A DNA stretch of 64,000 bases from Candidatus Saccharimonadota bacterium (GTDB lineage: Bacteria > Patescibacteriota > Saccharimonadia > Saccharimonadales > Saccharimonadaceae): NCBI GenBank assembly GCA_030445265.1, contig JAUCSC010000001.1, positions 186,001-250,000 on the forward strand, read 5' to 3'. The notes under the pieces were generated by a model. It had not been told where the DNA came from. It ran no database searches and saw nothing but the letters and a program-made list of their open reading frames with translations. Positions 47,557 through 59,288 of this stretch are shown here, one piece after another. Position numbers and translations under genes: made by a program. Numbering within the stretch: the first letter of the stretch is position 1; every line of letters begins with the position of its first letter.

Positions 47557-50370
47557 ATGGCAGAGGTACTTCGGGTTGTTGGTGCACGGGAGCACAATCT
47601 TAAAAATATTAGCGTGGACATTCCACGCGATAAATTAGTCGTCATTACTGGACTGTCTGGTTCTGGTAAGTCATCCCTTGCTTTTGACACGATCTACGCC
47701 GAAGGACAACGACGGTATGTTGAGAGTTTATCAAGTTATGCGCGGCAATTCTTAGGTTTGATGGAGAAGCCGGATGTCGACCAAATTGATGGTCTGAGTC
47801 CAGCTATTAGTATCGACCAAAAGTCGACCAGCCGAAACCCGCGGAGTACCGTCGCGACGGTGACAGAAATCTACGATTATCTGCGTCTGCTTTTTGCGCG
47901 CATCGGCGTACCGCACTGCCCCGTTTGTGGCAAGCCCGTCACGCGCCGGACGCCAGAATCAATCATTGATGAAGTCATGAAGCTGCCGACTGGTGCCCGT
48001 CTCATGCTCCTGGCACCGATCGTGAAAAGCAAGAAAGGTGAATTTGCGCATATTCCTGAGCAGTATCGTCGGTTAGGATTTGCCCGTGTCCGAGTAGATG
48101 GCGTCGTCTACTCGCTGGATGAATTCCCCGAGCTTGATAAAAAGTATAAGCATAGTATTGAAGTAGTTATCGACCGTGTGGTGATGGCCGATGATATCCG
48201 AAGTCGCGTCGCCCAGTCTATCGAGCAAGCCCTTGATCTGGCGGGTGGCGTCGTCGAGGTGCTCGATGTTGATAGCGACTCTGTTCACGTCTTCAGTCAG
48301 CGCTACGCCTGTATCGATCATCCGCTGGAAGAAATCCCCGAGCTTGAGCCGCGGCTCTTTAGCTTTAATGCGCCTCAAGGTGCTTGCCCGACGTGTACCG
48401 GACTCGGCAGCCGCCTGGAAGTTGACCCAGATCTCGTCTTTAATCCGAATCTGACACTCGCAGAGGGTGCTATCAGGCCCTACAACCGCGTTAATAGTGA
48501 CGCCTGGTATATGAAGCGATTAGCAGCGGTTGCTGATCGACAGGGCTTTAGTCTGCGTGTGCCAGTCAAAGAGCTGAGTGAAGAAAATATTGCGAAGGTT
48601 CTCTATGGCACCGGCAACGATATGTATAAAATCTCGCTTGGTGGTGGCCGGAGCTACGATTCAACCTATGAAGGTGTCATTCCGAACCTAGAGCGACGTC
48701 ACAAAGAAACCGATAGTGATTTCATGCGCAAGGATATTGAGCGCTTCATGCGTGAGCGAGAATGTCACGTCTGCAAAGGCACGCGCCTGAAGCCAGTCGT
48801 TTTGGCGGTAACCGTCCACGGCCTTAATATTATGGACATTTGTAATCTTGGCGTCGATGCTGCCCTTGATCTGTTTGAAAATAATCTCGAATTAACTGAC
48901 CAAGAGCAGTTTATCGCTGCCCAAATTTTCAAGGAGATAAAATCTCGTCTCGGCTTTATGAATAACGTTGGATTGAATTACCTCGAACTGTCTCGAGCAG
49001 CTAATACGCTGTCCGGGGGCGAAGCTCAGCGTATTCGGCTGGCAACACAAATCGGGTCAGGGCTGCAGGGCGTCTTATACGTGCTGGATGAGCCGTCGAT
49101 TGGTCTTCACCAGCGTGATAACGACCGCTTGATTGCCACCCTTAAGCATCTTCGTGATTTAGGTAATACCGTTTTAGTTGTTGAACACGACGAAGACACC
49201 ATCCGCCAAGCCGACTACTTGCTCGATATCGGTCCTGGGGCCGGTGTTGCCGGTGGTGAGGTGGTAGCGTATGGTACGCCAGAGGAAGTTGCCAAAGACC
49301 CAAATAGTATTACAGGCCGTTACCTGAGCGGCGCAGAAAAAATCGACGTACCTAAAAAACGTCGAACAATCGTGAAGGATCGCCAGCTGGTTATTCGTGG
49401 AGCACGTGAGAATAATCTTAAAAATATTGACGTTGCATTCCCACTCGGCGTGATGACGGTTGTCAGCGGCGTTAGTGGTAGTGGTAAATCGACACTCGTG
49501 AACGATATTCTCGCCAAAGAGCTGTCGGCTCGACTCCACCGTGCCCATGATGTGCCGGGTGCCCATGAAAACATCGAAGGAATCAATTTGCTCGACAAAG
49601 CAATTATCATTGATCAGTCGGCAATCGGCCGAACCCCTCGCTCCAACCCCGCAACGTATACGGGGGTATTCACGCCGATTAGGGAACTTTTTGCCAGCAC
49701 TCCCGAAGCGAACATCCGCGGCTACAAAGCTGGCCGGTTTAGCTTCAACGTCAAAGGCGGTCGGTGTGAGAATTGCCAAGGTGACGGTGTCATTAAAATT
49801 GAAATGCACTTCCTGCCAGATGTTTACGTAACCTGCGATGTCTGTAAGGGGAAGCGATACAACCGCGAAGCTCTCGAAATTAAGTACAAGGATGCCACGA
49901 TTAGTGACGTCCTTGATATGACCGTTGAGCAAGCGGCTGAATTCTTTGCTAATATCCCAACCATCGCCCGTAAGCTCGACACGCTCGTGGAAGTAGGTCT
50001 TGGGTATATTCACCTCGGCCAGCCAGCGACGACCTTTAGTGGTGGTGAGGCACAGCGCATCAAGCTGGCGAGCGAACTATCGCGGCGTTCAACTGGTAAG
50101 ACGCTGTATATTCTCGATGAACCGACGACTGGCCTTCACAGTGCTGACGTCAAGCGACTACTCGCTATCTTGCAGAAATTGGTCACCGGCGGTAATAGCA
50201 TGGTGATTATTGAACACAACCTCGATGTGATCAAGACGGCAGACCATGTTATCGATATGGGACCAGAAGGCGGACTTGGTGGCGGAATGATTGTGGCTAC
50301 GGGCACACCGGAAGACATTACGAAAGTTGCCGAGTCGTTTACCGGCAAATACTTGAAAACGTTGCTTTAG
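47557..50370 (+). CDS. uvrA: Excinuclease ABC subunit A
   Basis: [36 protein letters not shown], zinc-finger cysteines, [23 protein letters not shown]. Confidence 0.98.
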   Translation: MAEVLRVVGAREHNLKNISVDIPRDKLVVITGLSGSGKSSLAFDTIYAEGQRRYVESLSSYARQFLGLMEKPDVDQIDGLSPAISIDQKSTSRNPRSTVATVTEIYDYLRLLFARIGVPHCPVCGKPVTRRTPESIIDEVMKLPTGARLMLLAPIVKSKKGEFAHIPEQYRRLGFARVRVDGVVYSLDEFPELDKKYKHSIEVVIDRVVMADDIRSRVAQSIEQALDLAGGVVEVLDVDSDSVHVFSQRYACIDHPLEEIPELEPRLFSFNAPQGACPTCTGLGSRLEVDPDLVFNPNLTLAEGAIRPYNRVNSDAWYMKRLAAVADRQGFSLRVPVKELSEENIAKVLYGTGNDMYKISLGGGRSYDSTYEGVIPNLERRHKETDSDFMRKDIERFMRERECHVCKGTRLKPVVLAVTVHGLNIMDICNLGVDAALDLFENNLELTDQEQFIAAQIFKEIKSRLGFMNNVGLNYLELSRAANTLSGGEAQRIRLATQIGSGLQGVLYVLDEPSIGLHQRDNDRLIATLKHLRDLGNTVLVVEHDEDTIRQADYLLDIGPGAGVAGGEVVAYGTPEEVAKDPNSITGRYLSGAEKIDVPKKRRTIVKDRQLVIRGARENNLKNIDVAFPLGVMTVVSGVSGSGKSTLVNDILAKELSARLHRAHDVPGAHENIEGINLLDKAIIIDQSAIGRTPRSNPATYTGVFTPIRELFASTPEANIRGYKAGRFSFNVKGGRCENCQGDGVIKIEMHFLPDVYVTCDVCKGKRYNREALEIKYKDATISDVLDMTVEQAAEFFANIPTIARKLDTLVEVGLGYIHLGQPATTFSGGEAQRIKLASELSRRSTGKTLYILDEPTTGLHSADVKRLLAILQKLVTGGNSMVIIEHNLDVIKTADHVIDMGPEGGLGGGMIVATGTPEDITKVAESFTGKYLKTLL

Positions 50371-51041
50371 CGTTTTTTGCCAAAGATAAGATTGAACTGA
50401 CGGCGGGTCGCTGAAACAAGTGCGGCACGGTTTTTCTTATCTTTTAAGATGTGAATTACCGGCGGTAAGACGGAGATTAATATGATGAGAGCAATGATTG
50501 GTAGCAGAATATGATCAATCTCAAGACCGAGCTGTTCAAAGAGGCCACCAAGCGCATAGCCGGCGTAGGTCAGGCCGACGGACCACAAGAAACCGCCCAC
50601 GAGGTTGTAGCTGAGAAAACGCCGGTAGTTCATTTTGCCGACACCCGCAACGATCGGGGCAAAGGTCCGCACGATAGGAATAAAGCGGGCAATGATGACT
50701 GTTTTGCCACCATGCTTGTCGTAGAAGTCCTGGGCGCGCTGGACATACTCTTTACGGAAAAGACGGGCATCGGGTTTTGCAAAAATGCGAGGTCCAGCCT
50801 TGCGGCCAAAGGCATAGCCAACGCTATCGCCCAGCACGGCAGCCAGGAAGATAACGAGAACCGCGACGTGCAAGTTCACATGGAGGACGCCGCTGTGGAT
50901 GAGAAAACCGGTCGCAAAGAGTAGGCTGTCGCCGGGAAGAAAAAAACCAAAGAGCAGGCCAGATTCGGCAAAGATCACAAGGGCGACGCCAAAAATGCTT
51001 GCCCATACGATGAAATCGAGTAGATTAATGCCAGGAATCAT
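50367..51041 (-). CDS. DedA family membrane protein
   Basis: [46 protein letters not shown]. Confidence 0.93.
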   Translation of the reverse strand: MIPGINLLDFIVWASIFGVALVIFAESGLLFGFFLPGDSLLFATGFLIHSGVLHVNLHVAVLVIFLAAVLGDSVGYAFGRKAGPRIFAKPDARLFRKEYVQRAQDFYDKHGGKTVIIARFIPIVRTFAPIVAGVGKMNYRRFLSYNLVGGFLWSVGLTYAGYALGGLFEQLGLEIDHILLPIIALIILISVLPPVIHILKDKKNRAALVSATRRQFNLIFGKKR

Positions 51042-51147
51042 ATGTTCTTTATTCTATCACGGATCACTTCAGCAGTAAGGTGTGGTATAATTATTAAATA
51101 ATATTTCCGTAAAAGTATCCAGGTCCAAACGGAGAAAGAGGAGAGAG

Positions 51148-51918
51148 ATGGGAGATAAGATCACTTTAAAGTTGACCGTGCGCGAATTGCACGGCAAGAA
51201 AGTACGGCAGCTTCGCCACGAAGGTATCGTACCCGCTATTGTGTACGGATCAGAAACCGAGCCGATTAGCGTACAAGCTTCGTATAGCGAAGTAGAACGA
51301 GTGTGGCGTCACGCGGGCAAGCATACACCCGTGCAATTAACTATTGATACGAAGAAGCATATTGCCATGATTAAAGACGTTGACTATGAACCGTCTAAGC
51401 ATCGTATCCGTCACATTTCCTTCCACGCCGTGAAGGCCAACGAGCCGGTTGTTGCCGTGGTGCCGATTCGGTTAGTCGGTGAAGGTGAGAGCGAAGCCGA
51501 GCGGGCTGGACTGGTTGTCCTTCAATCACTCGAAAGCATCGAAGTGCGCGCGCTACCGATGGAGCTACCAGAGGCGCTCGAAGTGTCAATCCTTGGATTG
51601 AAAGTAGCGGGTGACCATATTACTCTTGGTGATATTACTATTCCAGAGAACGTTGAACTCGTGGAGCATAAATCTGGCCACAGTGATCAAGACGATGAGG
51701 ACGCGCCTCAGCTGACCGATCTAACGGTCGCAACAGTCTATGAGCCATCAGCTCTCCAGGCGGCCAATGAAGCAGCCGGCGGTGACGCTGAAGATGAGTC
51801 GGAGGTCGAAGCAGAACACGGCGAAGACACTGACCAGGGCGCCCAGTCTAGTGAAGACCAACCTGGCGGTAAGGGTCAGGATGATCCGAAGCAGTCAAAC
51901 GCTGACGCCAATAAATAA
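51148..51918 (+). CDS. rplY: 50S ribosomal protein bL25 (CTC-type)
   Basis: VRELHGKKVRQLRHEGIVPAIVYGSETEPISVQ; SD GGAGAGAG; acidic C-terminal extension. Confidence 0.93.
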   Translation: MGDKITLKLTVRELHGKKVRQLRHEGIVPAIVYGSETEPISVQASYSEVERVWRHAGKHTPVQLTIDTKKHIAMIKDVDYEPSKHRIRHISFHAVKANEPVVAVVPIRLVGEGESEAERAGLVVLQSLESIEVRALPMELPEALEVSILGLKVAGDHITLGDITIPENVELVEHKSGHSDQDDEDAPQLTDLTVATVYEPSALQAANEAAGGDAEDESEVEAEHGEDTDQGAQSSEDQPGGKGQDDPKQSNADANK

Positions 51919-51935
51919 GCGCATCAACGCCAAAG

Positions 51936-51964
51936 AAAGCTCCCGCACTCCGGGAGCTTTCTTG
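51936..51964 (+). terminator. Intrinsic terminator of rplY
   Basis: AAAGCTCCCG-cactc-CGGGAGCTTT then TCTT. Confidence 0.85.
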
Positions 51965-52010
51965 TAGGCGGCTATCAGTGCTGATGGTAAAAATGGTATA
52001 ATATACTCCG

Positions 52011-52910
52011 ATGCAAAAAATTCTTCTTTATTATAAATTCACGCCGATTAAAGATCCGGAAGTTGTTAAGCTGTGGCAAAAAACATTGACTGAGCACCTT
52101 GGTCTGCGGGGGCGGATTTTGATTTCACCGCATGGTCTTAATGGCACGGTTGGCGGCGAAATGGACGATTTGAAGGAATATATTAAACAAACAAAGTTAT
52201 TCCCTGGCTTCAAGGACATTGTTTTTAAGTGGAGCGATGGCTCGAATGAACATTTTCCTCGTATGAATGTAAAAGTCCGCCCCGAAATTGTTGCCTTTGA
52301 TGCGGCCGATGAGTTACGGGTAGACGAGTCCGGTGTCGTCGGAGGCGGTGTTCATTTGAAGCCGACCGAGGTACATAAATTAGTCGAAGAACGGGGCGAT
52401 GAAGTCGTTTTCTTTGATGGTCGTAATGCGCATGAAGCGGCTATTGGTAAATTCAAGAATGCCGTTGTGCCAAATACGCACACCAGCCGTGATTTCATCA
52501 AGGAACTAGAGAGTGGCAAGTACGACGATCTGAAAGATAAGCCAATCGTGACCTATTGTACAGGCGGTATTCGCTGTGAGATTCTCAGCTCATTAATGAA
52601 AAATCGCGGTTTTCAGGAAGTGTATCAGATCGAAGGCGGCATCGTGAAATATGGCGAAGTATACGGCGACGACGGACTTTGGGAAGGAAGCCTCAGGGTA
52701 TTCGATGATCGCATGACGGTCGATTTCTCAGACCATGCCGTCACGATTGGACACTGTAGCCACTGTAATGGTCCTACCGACAATTACGAAAATTGTGCAT
52801 ACGCCAACTGTAACGACCTTGTCCTTATCTGTCTGGGTTGCAAACAAAACCCGGAACTTTTGTACCACAGTGAAGCCTGCCGTAATGCGGCTATGCCAAG
52901 CGCAGTATAA
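52011..52910 (+). CDS. trhO: tRNA uridine(34) hydroxylase, rhodanese family
   Basis: [48 protein letters not shown]-terminal Cys cluster. Confidence 0.92.
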   Translation: MQKILLYYKFTPIKDPEVVKLWQKTLTEHLGLRGRILISPHGLNGTVGGEMDDLKEYIKQTKLFPGFKDIVFKWSDGSNEHFPRMNVKVRPEIVAFDAADELRVDESGVVGGGVHLKPTEVHKLVEERGDEVVFFDGRNAHEAAIGKFKNAVVPNTHTSRDFIKELESGKYDDLKDKPIVTYCTGGIRCEILSSLMKNRGFQEVYQIEGGIVKYGEVYGDDGLWEGSLRVFDDRMTVDFSDHAVTIGHCSHCNGPTDNYENCAYANCNDLVLICLGCKQNPELLYHSEACRNAAMPSAV

Positions 52911-52917
52911 TAATAGT

Positions 52918-54402
52918 GTGAACAGCAAGCTTGAAGCCAAATTGAAGACGTTGCCACGGTCTCCCGGGGTTTATTTTCATAAGTCCCAATCCGGAGAAAT
53001 TATTTATGTCGGCAAGGCAGCCGTACTGAGAAATCGGGTTCGGCAATATTTTCAGTCGACCAGAGATATGGACGTCAAGACACGCGCTCTTGTCGCCGAG
53101 ATTGCTGATACTGACTGGACCGAAACGGAAAGTGAGCTCGACGCGCTATTTCTCGAATCGGAAATGGTGAAGCGCTACATGCCGCGTTTTAATATTTTGC
53201 TCCGTGACGATAAATCACAAACTTTTGTGCGCATAGACATGAAAAGTGACTGGCCGACCGTCTCTTTCACGCGCAATCCGGCGGATGACGGCGCCAATTA
53301 TTATGGGCCATACTACAATGGGCTTGCTGTCAAAAAGGCGCTGCGTTACCTGAGGAAAGTATTCCCATACTATACAAAACCGCCCCAGCCAGGTAAGCGG
53401 TTGGATCTCGATTTTCATCTTGGACTTAGCCCTTCTCCCAATACACAGCCGGATGCTTATAAAGCGAGCTTAAGACAATTAGTACGTTATATTGAGGGTG
53501 GTCGGCAGAAGATCGTACGCGAGCTCGAGTCGCACATGCATACGGCGGCAAAGCAGCAAGAATTTGAGCTGGCCGCAAATTACCGCAACAAACTACGGCT
53601 ATTAAAAGAATTGCAGCAACGCATTATGTTCGGCGACAGAGAATTTCTCGATATCAGTAAGGACCAAGCTTTATCTGATCTGATGGATCTACTGAGTCTG
53701 CCTAAAATACCATCCCGAATCGAAGGCTATGACATCAGTCATATGGGCGGTACAAACGTCGTAGCAAGTATGGTCGTCTTTAGCAATGGGGTGAGTGATC
53801 GGGCCAACTATCGTAAGTTTAAGACAAAGATCGAGCACAACAATGATTTCTACAATATGAAAGAGACGCTTCTTCGCCGGCTTAGTGAAAAAAATATCAA
53901 AGCGTGGGGTGTGCCGGACCTGATCTTAATTGATGGTGGAAAGGGCCAGCTCGATGCCGCACTTCAGGCTCGCGACGAGCGAGGCCTAACCATACCTTTC
54001 ATTGGAATCGCCAAGCGCGAAGAGCAGATCGTCATCAAGCATGGTATTTCACGCGTCACATTAAACAAAGAAAAGCTCGAGCAATTATCGGGTTACCGTA
54101 CATCCAGCGATGAATTTACGCTCGTTAATCTGCCTCATTCAACCCACGTTATTAAGCTCCTGCAACGGATTCGCGATGAGTCGCATCGCTTTGCGGTCAG
54201 TTACCACAGCGTCCTTAAGCGATCAGGGCAAACCAGCAGCAGTCTCGAAGATGTTCCGGGTATTGGACCGGCCACCCGTAAAAAATTAATTAAACGATTC
54301 GGCAGTCTGCGCGGTGTTAAAGCGGCAACGCTTGATGAGCTGACGTCAGTCATTGGCGGCGCTAAGGCCGAGGTCGTTCGGAGCTATTTGCAAACGTCTT
54401 AA
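52918..54402 (+). CDS. uvrC: Excinuclease ABC subunit C (GTG start)
   Basis: LPRSPGVYFHKSQSGEIIYVGKAAVLRNRVRQYF, GYDISHMGGTNVVASMVVF, LILIDGGKGQL, DVPGIGPATRKKLIKRFGS. Confidence 0.95.
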   Translation: MNSKLEAKLKTLPRSPGVYFHKSQSGEIIYVGKAAVLRNRVRQYFQSTRDMDVKTRALVAEIADTDWTETESELDALFLESEMVKRYMPRFNILLRDDKSQTFVRIDMKSDWPTVSFTRNPADDGANYYGPYYNGLAVKKALRYLRKVFPYYTKPPQPGKRLDLDFHLGLSPSPNTQPDAYKASLRQLVRYIEGGRQKIVRELESHMHTAAKQQEFELAANYRNKLRLLKELQQRIMFGDREFLDISKDQALSDLMDLLSLPKIPSRIEGYDISHMGGTNVVASMVVFSNGVSDRANYRKFKTKIEHNNDFYNMKETLLRRLSEKNIKAWGVPDLILIDGGKGQLDAALQARDERGLTIPFIGIAKREEQIVIKHGISRVTLNKEKLEQLSGYRTSSDEFTLVNLPHSTHVIKLLQRIRDESHRFAVSYHSVLKRSGQTSSSLEDVPGIGPATRKKLIKRFGSLRGVKAATLDELTSVIGGAKAEVVRSYLQTS

Positions 54403-54449
54403 TGCATATGCTATAGTGCTGGTGAAAGTAGCGCAAAAACAATCATAGG

Positions 54450-55469
54450 ATGATGAAACAAAAAAAACCCGGCTTTACGATTATCGAACTCGTTGTTGTC
54501 ATAGCAATCATCGGTATCTTAGTGGTGATTTCAATTGTGTCATATGGTGCCTGGAACAAATCAACCGTTATAAAACAGGTAAAAAGCGATCTCCAGACTG
54601 CAGTCTCGGCAATGGAAGATGCACGCAACTTCGATAATCTTTATCCAGATAGCATTCCAGACAATGTGAAGGTTAGCAAAGATGTGAGAATTACCGGTGG
54701 AAGCTTCAACAGCGGTCGGGAATACTGTATTGAAGCTCGCAGCACCAAATATGCCGATGTTATATTTTACGTACAGAGTACAGACAATATAGTGCAACAA
54801 GGAACTAAGTGCCCAACTTACACTGGCCTTGTGAGGTGGTGGCCGCTGAATGGTAACATTAACGAAATGGCTGGTACGGGATCAGTCGGGACAGCTTTTG
54901 GTGGCGCAGCTCCAACCACAGGACAAAGCGGTGCCGTCAACGGCGCATATAACTTCGATGGAGTTGATGACTACCTAGACGTCACAACACCTGGCGACGG
55001 TTGGCCGTACGCTGCTGGATCGTTGAGTATATGGGTTAAGCTAATTGCGAAGACAGGTAATGAGCACCACAGCTTTTTGTATACGGGAGATCCGGCCGAA
55101 GACGGATGCTCGGGACATCCATCTATCATTCTTTCGAGCTGCGGACTAGTCCTTCAAGCGCAAACGAACGATAGGACTGTTATTAACTTCTCGAATTACA
55201 CCGCATGGACAAATAATTTGTGGCATCACCTGGTAGGCACGTGGGATTCGAAAACAGGTGTCGCAACCATGTATGTTGATGGAGCGTTCAATCGCAGTCA
55301 AAACTTTTCGTTCATCCCATATCTCAGTCAGGATGTACAATTTATCGGACGGCCGGGAAATAGGGGAACTGCTCGTTATACGAAAGGTGTGCTTGATGAT
55401 GCGCGAGTCTATGATCGTGCTATCAGCCTTGCCGAAGTACAGGCATTGTACGCAGCCGGCGCTCAGTAG
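54450..55469 (+). CDS. Prepilin-like protein with C-terminal LamG/concanavalin A-like domain
   Basis: KPGFTIIELVVVIAIIGILVVISIVSYGAWN N-terminus; YNFDGVDDYLDV...LSIWVKL...LWHHLVGTWDSKTGVATMYVDGA...GVLDDARVYDRAIS. Confidence 0.88.
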   Translation: MMKQKKPGFTIIELVVVIAIIGILVVISIVSYGAWNKSTVIKQVKSDLQTAVSAMEDARNFDNLYPDSIPDNVKVSKDVRITGGSFNSGREYCIEARSTKYADVIFYVQSTDNIVQQGTKCPTYTGLVRWWPLNGNINEMAGTGSVGTAFGGAAPTTGQSGAVNGAYNFDGVDDYLDVTTPGDGWPYAAGSLSIWVKLIAKTGNEHHSFLYTGDPAEDGCSGHPSIILSSCGLVLQAQTNDRTVINFSNYTAWTNNLWHHLVGTWDSKTGVATMYVDGAFNRSQNFSFIPYLSQDVQFIGRPGNRGTARYTKGVLDDARVYDRAISLAEVQALYAAGAQ

Positions 55470-55505
55470 ACGCTTTCGGGTGCACCCGCGTATAATTAAT
55501 GCTTA

Positions 55506-56711
55506 ATGACACCAATTTTCTTTCGGCAAAACCGCACGAACTTGATGAACACTGTTGGCGCCGCACTTGTGGTGCTCTCGGCGTACACCACGACGCAGCG
55601 CAGTAATGACATGGCGCATGTCTTTGACCAGGAAGCAAACTTTTGGTGGCTAACCGGCATTGAAGCGCCTGATTGGCGACTAATTATCGACGGTAAAACG
55701 CAAAAGTCTTGGTTGGTTGCTCCGAGAGTTGAGTCGCATGTAGAATTATTTGACGGCAGTCTTGCTCATGATGAAGCAAAAGCGGTCAGTGGCGTCGACG
55801 GAGTCGTTTCTCGTGAGGAAGCGGCTGAACTGTTGTTTAAGCTGGCTCGGCAGCACGACGTTGTGTTTGGTCTTGATGCGCCACCGTTTAAGGAATACGT
55901 GCCGTTTACGCTAAATCCCGCGCCAGCGACGTTATGGCGTGAGCTTAAAAAAACGTTCCAAACGACAAAATCCTGTCGCCGCGAGCTCGCACGGCTTCGC
56001 GCCATCAAGCAGCTACCTGAGATTGAAATGATTAAGCAAGCCGTCGAACTCACCACTGGGGCATTTACCGATATCTATGCTCAGATTGACACGTTCACCC
56101 ATGAGTATGAAGTTGAAGCTGCATTTACGTACGCTTTTCAACACAAGGGAGCAACGCATGCTTACGACCCGATTGTGGCGAGCGGTGCTCATGCTTGCAC
56201 TCTTCACTACATCGAAAATCGGGCTCGCATCGACGATACGTCGATGATGCTTCTTGATGTAGGCGCACGGATAGGCGGCTATGCGGCCGATATTACTCGG
56301 ACCTATGCTCGATCTCGCACGAGCCAACGCGGGCGCGATATACATCATGCTGTTGAATTGGCACACGCAGACATTATTGCGCTCCTCCGACCGGGTTTGT
56401 CAGTCAAAGAGTATAGTGAAAAAGTTGATTCGATCATGAAGCAGGCACTCATCGATCTCGGCCTTATTCATTCGGCAGGAGACGCGAAAGGCTACCGGAA
56501 ATACTTCCCGCACGCTATTAGTCACGGTCTGGGCATCGATGTGCACGATAGTCTTGGCAACCCGGAAGTATTTGTGCCTGGTATGGTGCTGACCGTCGAG
56601 CCAGGGATATATATTCCAGAAGAAGGAATTGGCGTGCGACTCGAAGATGACATCTTAATCACCGAAACTGCACATCACAATTTGAGCGCCAGGCTTCCGT
56701 CGAGCCTATGA
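55506..56711 (+). CDS. pepP: Xaa-Pro aminopeptidase (M24 family)
   Basis: FWWLTGIEAPD, LLDVGARIGGYAADITRTY, HAISHGLGIDVHD, VLTVEPGIYIPEEGIGVRLEDD. Confidence 0.94.
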   Translation: MTPIFFRQNRTNLMNTVGAALVVLSAYTTTQRSNDMAHVFDQEANFWWLTGIEAPDWRLIIDGKTQKSWLVAPRVESHVELFDGSLAHDEAKAVSGVDGVVSREEAAELLFKLARQHDVVFGLDAPPFKEYVPFTLNPAPATLWRELKKTFQTTKSCRRELARLRAIKQLPEIEMIKQAVELTTGAFTDIYAQIDTFTHEYEVEAAFTYAFQHKGATHAYDPIVASGAHACTLHYIENRARIDDTSMMLLDVGARIGGYAADITRTYARSRTSQRGRDIHHAVELAHADIIALLRPGLSVKEYSEKVDSIMKQALIDLGLIHSAGDAKGYRKYFPHAISHGLGIDVHDSLGNPEVFVPGMVLTVEPGIYIPEEGIGVRLEDDILITETAHHNLSARLPSSL

Positions 56712-56716
56712 TATAA

Positions 56717-57124
56717 TTGAGAGAGTTTATGAAGCGTCAATTCCTTGTATTTTTAGTTCGTTGGCTCCTTAATTCATTTGGGCTTTGGGTTGCCGTCCGG
56801 CTGCTTGGTACCGGCTACGATAATTTCGACGTAACGCTCGGCCTTGGGGGCTTCTTACTGGCTGGACTGATATTCTCTTTCGTAAACAGCATCTTGAAAC
56901 CAATTGCCGTGGTCTTTTCGCTCCCAGCAATTTTACTGAGTCTTGGCCTTTTTATGCTGGTGGTCAACGGCGTGATGGTTTATCTGTCGCTCGCGATAGC
57001 GCCTGGTATTAAGATGACCTTTCTGAACTCAATCCTTACAGGAATGCTGCTCAGTTTGATAAACTACATAGTAAGTGCAGCTTTAGAGCTCCGTCCACGA
57101 AAATCATTAGGAGAGATACAATGA
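56717..57124 (+). CDS. Phage holin family (PF04020-like) membrane protein
   Basis: LGGFLLAGLIFSFVNSILKPIAVVFSLPAILLSLGLFMLVVNGVMVYL. Confidence 0.85.
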   Translation: MREFMKRQFLVFLVRWLLNSFGLWVAVRLLGTGYDNFDVTLGLGGFLLAGLIFSFVNSILKPIAVVFSLPAILLSLGLFMLVVNGVMVYLSLAIAPGIKMTFLNSILTGMLLSLINYIVSAALELRPRKSLGEIQ

Positions 57125-57354
57125 ATATTGATGCTATTTTACAAATTGTGACTGTCGGTTCGGCGATTCTATTAATCCTCGCGATATTATTGCAGCAGAG
57201 GGGCGCGACGCTCGGTGCTGGATTTGGTAGTTCCGGTGAACTATATACGACGCGGCGTGGTGTTGATAAAAACTTGTTTGAAGCAACCGTTGTCCTAGCT
57301 GTTATTTTCGTATTATCGATTTTGGCTGGACTTCTCTTGCCGGCATTCAACTAA
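57121..57354 (+). CDS. secG: Preprotein translocase subunit SecG
   Basis: ILLILAILLQQRGATLGAGFGSSGELYTTRRGVDKNLFEATVVLAVIF. Confidence 0.92.
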   Translation: MNIDAILQIVTVGSAILLILAILLQQRGATLGAGFGSSGELYTTRRGVDKNLFEATVVLAVIFVLSILAGLLLPAFN

Positions 57355-57365
57355 TAAGGAGCACT

Positions 57366-59159
57366 ATGGCTGATAGGCAACCTGGCGGATGGAGACGACT
57401 GCCAAAAATGAGCTTTAATTCCAAAGATCTTTCTCGTCGCATGAAGCGGATGGAGGGGATTACTACTCGTCATGCTCATCGCTTCGTGGTGAAGCGGTGG
57501 AGTAGTGTACGAGACGTGCGTCGGCATATTACGATATGGGTGCTCGTTGTCGGACTACTGATTGCTGCCAGCGGTCTTCAGCTGCTTTGGTACAAACATG
57601 GCTATCAAACCGTCGCCGCAGCTGAATCTGGTACCTATGCCGAAGCGGTGATTGGCCCGATTGATACCCTCAATCCACTCTTCGCCTCTACGGCAGCTGA
57701 AGAATCCGCCCGCACACTCCTTTTTTCACAGTTGCTTCGTTACGATAGGAGTGGTCATTTAAATGATGATGTTGCATCGAGCGTCACGATTAATGAAACT
57801 CAAAACGTCTACACGGTAAATCTGCGTAAGGATGTCTCTTGGCATGACGGTCGGCCGTTGACCGCCCGGGACGTCGTGTATACGGTATCATTGCTTCAAA
57901 ACCCAGCCGTACGAACGAATATTACCGGATGGAACGGTATTAAAATTGAGCAAATTGATGAATACACCGTCATGTTTACACTACCCGGAGCCTACGCTGC
58001 CTTTCGCCACGCGCTTACTTTCCCGATTGTGCCAGAACATCTTCTCGGTAAAGTCGATCCGACGGCTATTCGAGAGAATGCCTTTAGTCGTTCGCCAGTG
58101 GGGAGCGGGGCATTTGTGTTCCGTTCGACGCAAGACGTTGATCAAGTGGCTCAGCGGCAGATTATATATCTTGCACGTAACGCGGACTATTACCTCGGTG
58201 CCCCGAAGATTGAGCGGTTCCAGCTGCATGTCTATGGCACCCATAACGATGTCGTTAAAGCGCTTAATACCAGTGAAGTGAACGCCGCCAGCGGGCTGTA
58301 TGCGACAGAAGCAGCGTCGGTGCATACGGATCGTTATGCGATCACGACTAAGCCGATACAATCTGGCGTCTACGCCCTGCTGAATACCCAGAGCCCACTG
58401 CTCGCCAATCAAGCCATTCGTAAAGCACTCCAGGTCGGTACAAATACGTCGGCTATCCGGAATGCGCTCGGTGATTCGGTCAAGCGGCTCGACCTGCCGT
58501 TTCTGGAAGGGCAGTTAACTGGTGATGTACCGTCGGCGCCCGCTTTTGATCAAGCTGCTGCAAAAAAGATGCTCGATGACGCCGGTTGGGTGATGAGTGG
58601 TGGCATTAGAAAGAAAGACGCCCAGGAGCTTCGTTTGGATATTGTTACGGTCAAGAATAGTGATTTCGAGAAGGTGTTAGGGCAACTCACCAAGCAGTGG
58701 AGTGAACTTGGTATTGGGACCACGACGCACATTGTTGATCCAACCGACGTGACGCAAAATTTCGTCAAAGATGTGCTCCAGGGACGTAGTTTTGACGTGC
58801 TGCTCTACCAGCTCGATATCGGCGGCGACCCTGATGTATACGCTTACTGGCATTCGTCGCAAGCATCGTCACGGGGACTCAATTTCTCCAACTATTCTAA
58901 TGCAATCAGTGATGACACATTGGCGAGTGCTCGTTCCCGTATTGAACCTGAGCTCCGAAATGCCAAGTATCTGACATTCGCTCGCCAGTGGCTTGGAGAT
59001 GTGCCCGCCATCGGCCTCTATCAGTCAGCCCTCTTCTATGCCAGCGGCAATAACATCCACAATATCGAAAGTGGTACGCGCCTGGTCAATGCGACCGATC
59101 GCTATGCAAATGTCCAGTATTGGTCAGTCAATCAAAAGCCGGTCTACACGACGCCATAA
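57366..59159 (+). CDS. ABC transporter substrate-binding protein, oligopeptide-binding family
   Basis: IDTLNPLFASTAAEESARTLLFSQLLRYD, VNLRKDVSWHDGRPLTARDVVYTV, VGSGAFVFRS, PSAPAFDQAAAKKMLDDAGW. Confidence 0.92.
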   Translation: MADRQPGGWRRLPKMSFNSKDLSRRMKRMEGITTRHAHRFVVKRWSSVRDVRRHITIWVLVVGLLIAASGLQLLWYKHGYQTVAAAESGTYAEAVIGPIDTLNPLFASTAAEESARTLLFSQLLRYDRSGHLNDDVASSVTINETQNVYTVNLRKDVSWHDGRPLTARDVVYTVSLLQNPAVRTNITGWNGIKIEQIDEYTVMFTLPGAYAAFRHALTFPIVPEHLLGKVDPTAIRENAFSRSPVGSGAFVFRSTQDVDQVAQRQIIYLARNADYYLGAPKIERFQLHVYGTHNDVVKALNTSEVNAASGLYATEAASVHTDRYAITTKPIQSGVYALLNTQSPLLANQAIRKALQVGTNTSAIRNALGDSVKRLDLPFLEGQLTGDVPSAPAFDQAAAKKMLDDAGWVMSGGIRKKDAQELRLDIVTVKNSDFEKVLGQLTKQWSELGIGTTTHIVDPTDVTQNFVKDVLQGRSFDVLLYQLDIGGDPDVYAYWHSSQASSRGLNFSNYSNAISDDTLASARSRIEPELRNAKYLTFARQWLGDVPAIGLYQSALFYASGNNIHNIESGTRLVNATDRYANVQYWSVNQKPVYTTP

Positions 59160-59161
59160 AG

Positions 59162-59205
59162 AACCAATAAAAAAACCGATCATAACGATCGGTTCTTTTA
59201 TTGGT
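59162..59205. terminator. Bidirectional-type intrinsic terminator
   Basis: AACCAATAAAA...ACCGATC-ataac-GATCGGT...TTTTATTGGT. Confidence 0.8.
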
Positions 59206-59288
59206 GCGCGCGAGAGGACTTGAACCTCCACGTCCTTGCGAACACTAGCACCTCAAGCTAGCCTGTCTACCAATTCCAGCACGCGCGC
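59202..59288 (-). tRNA. tRNA-Leu (anticodon GAG), CCA encoded
   Basis: Minus strand GCGCGCGTGCTGGAATTGGTAGACAGGCTAGCTTGAGGTGCTAG...GGTTCAAGTCC...CGCGCGCACCA; long variable arm. Confidence 0.94.

Noticed and set aside
49174-50013. 279-aa minus-strand ORF
   Set aside because: Lies entirely antisense within uvrA, whose reading is unambiguous.
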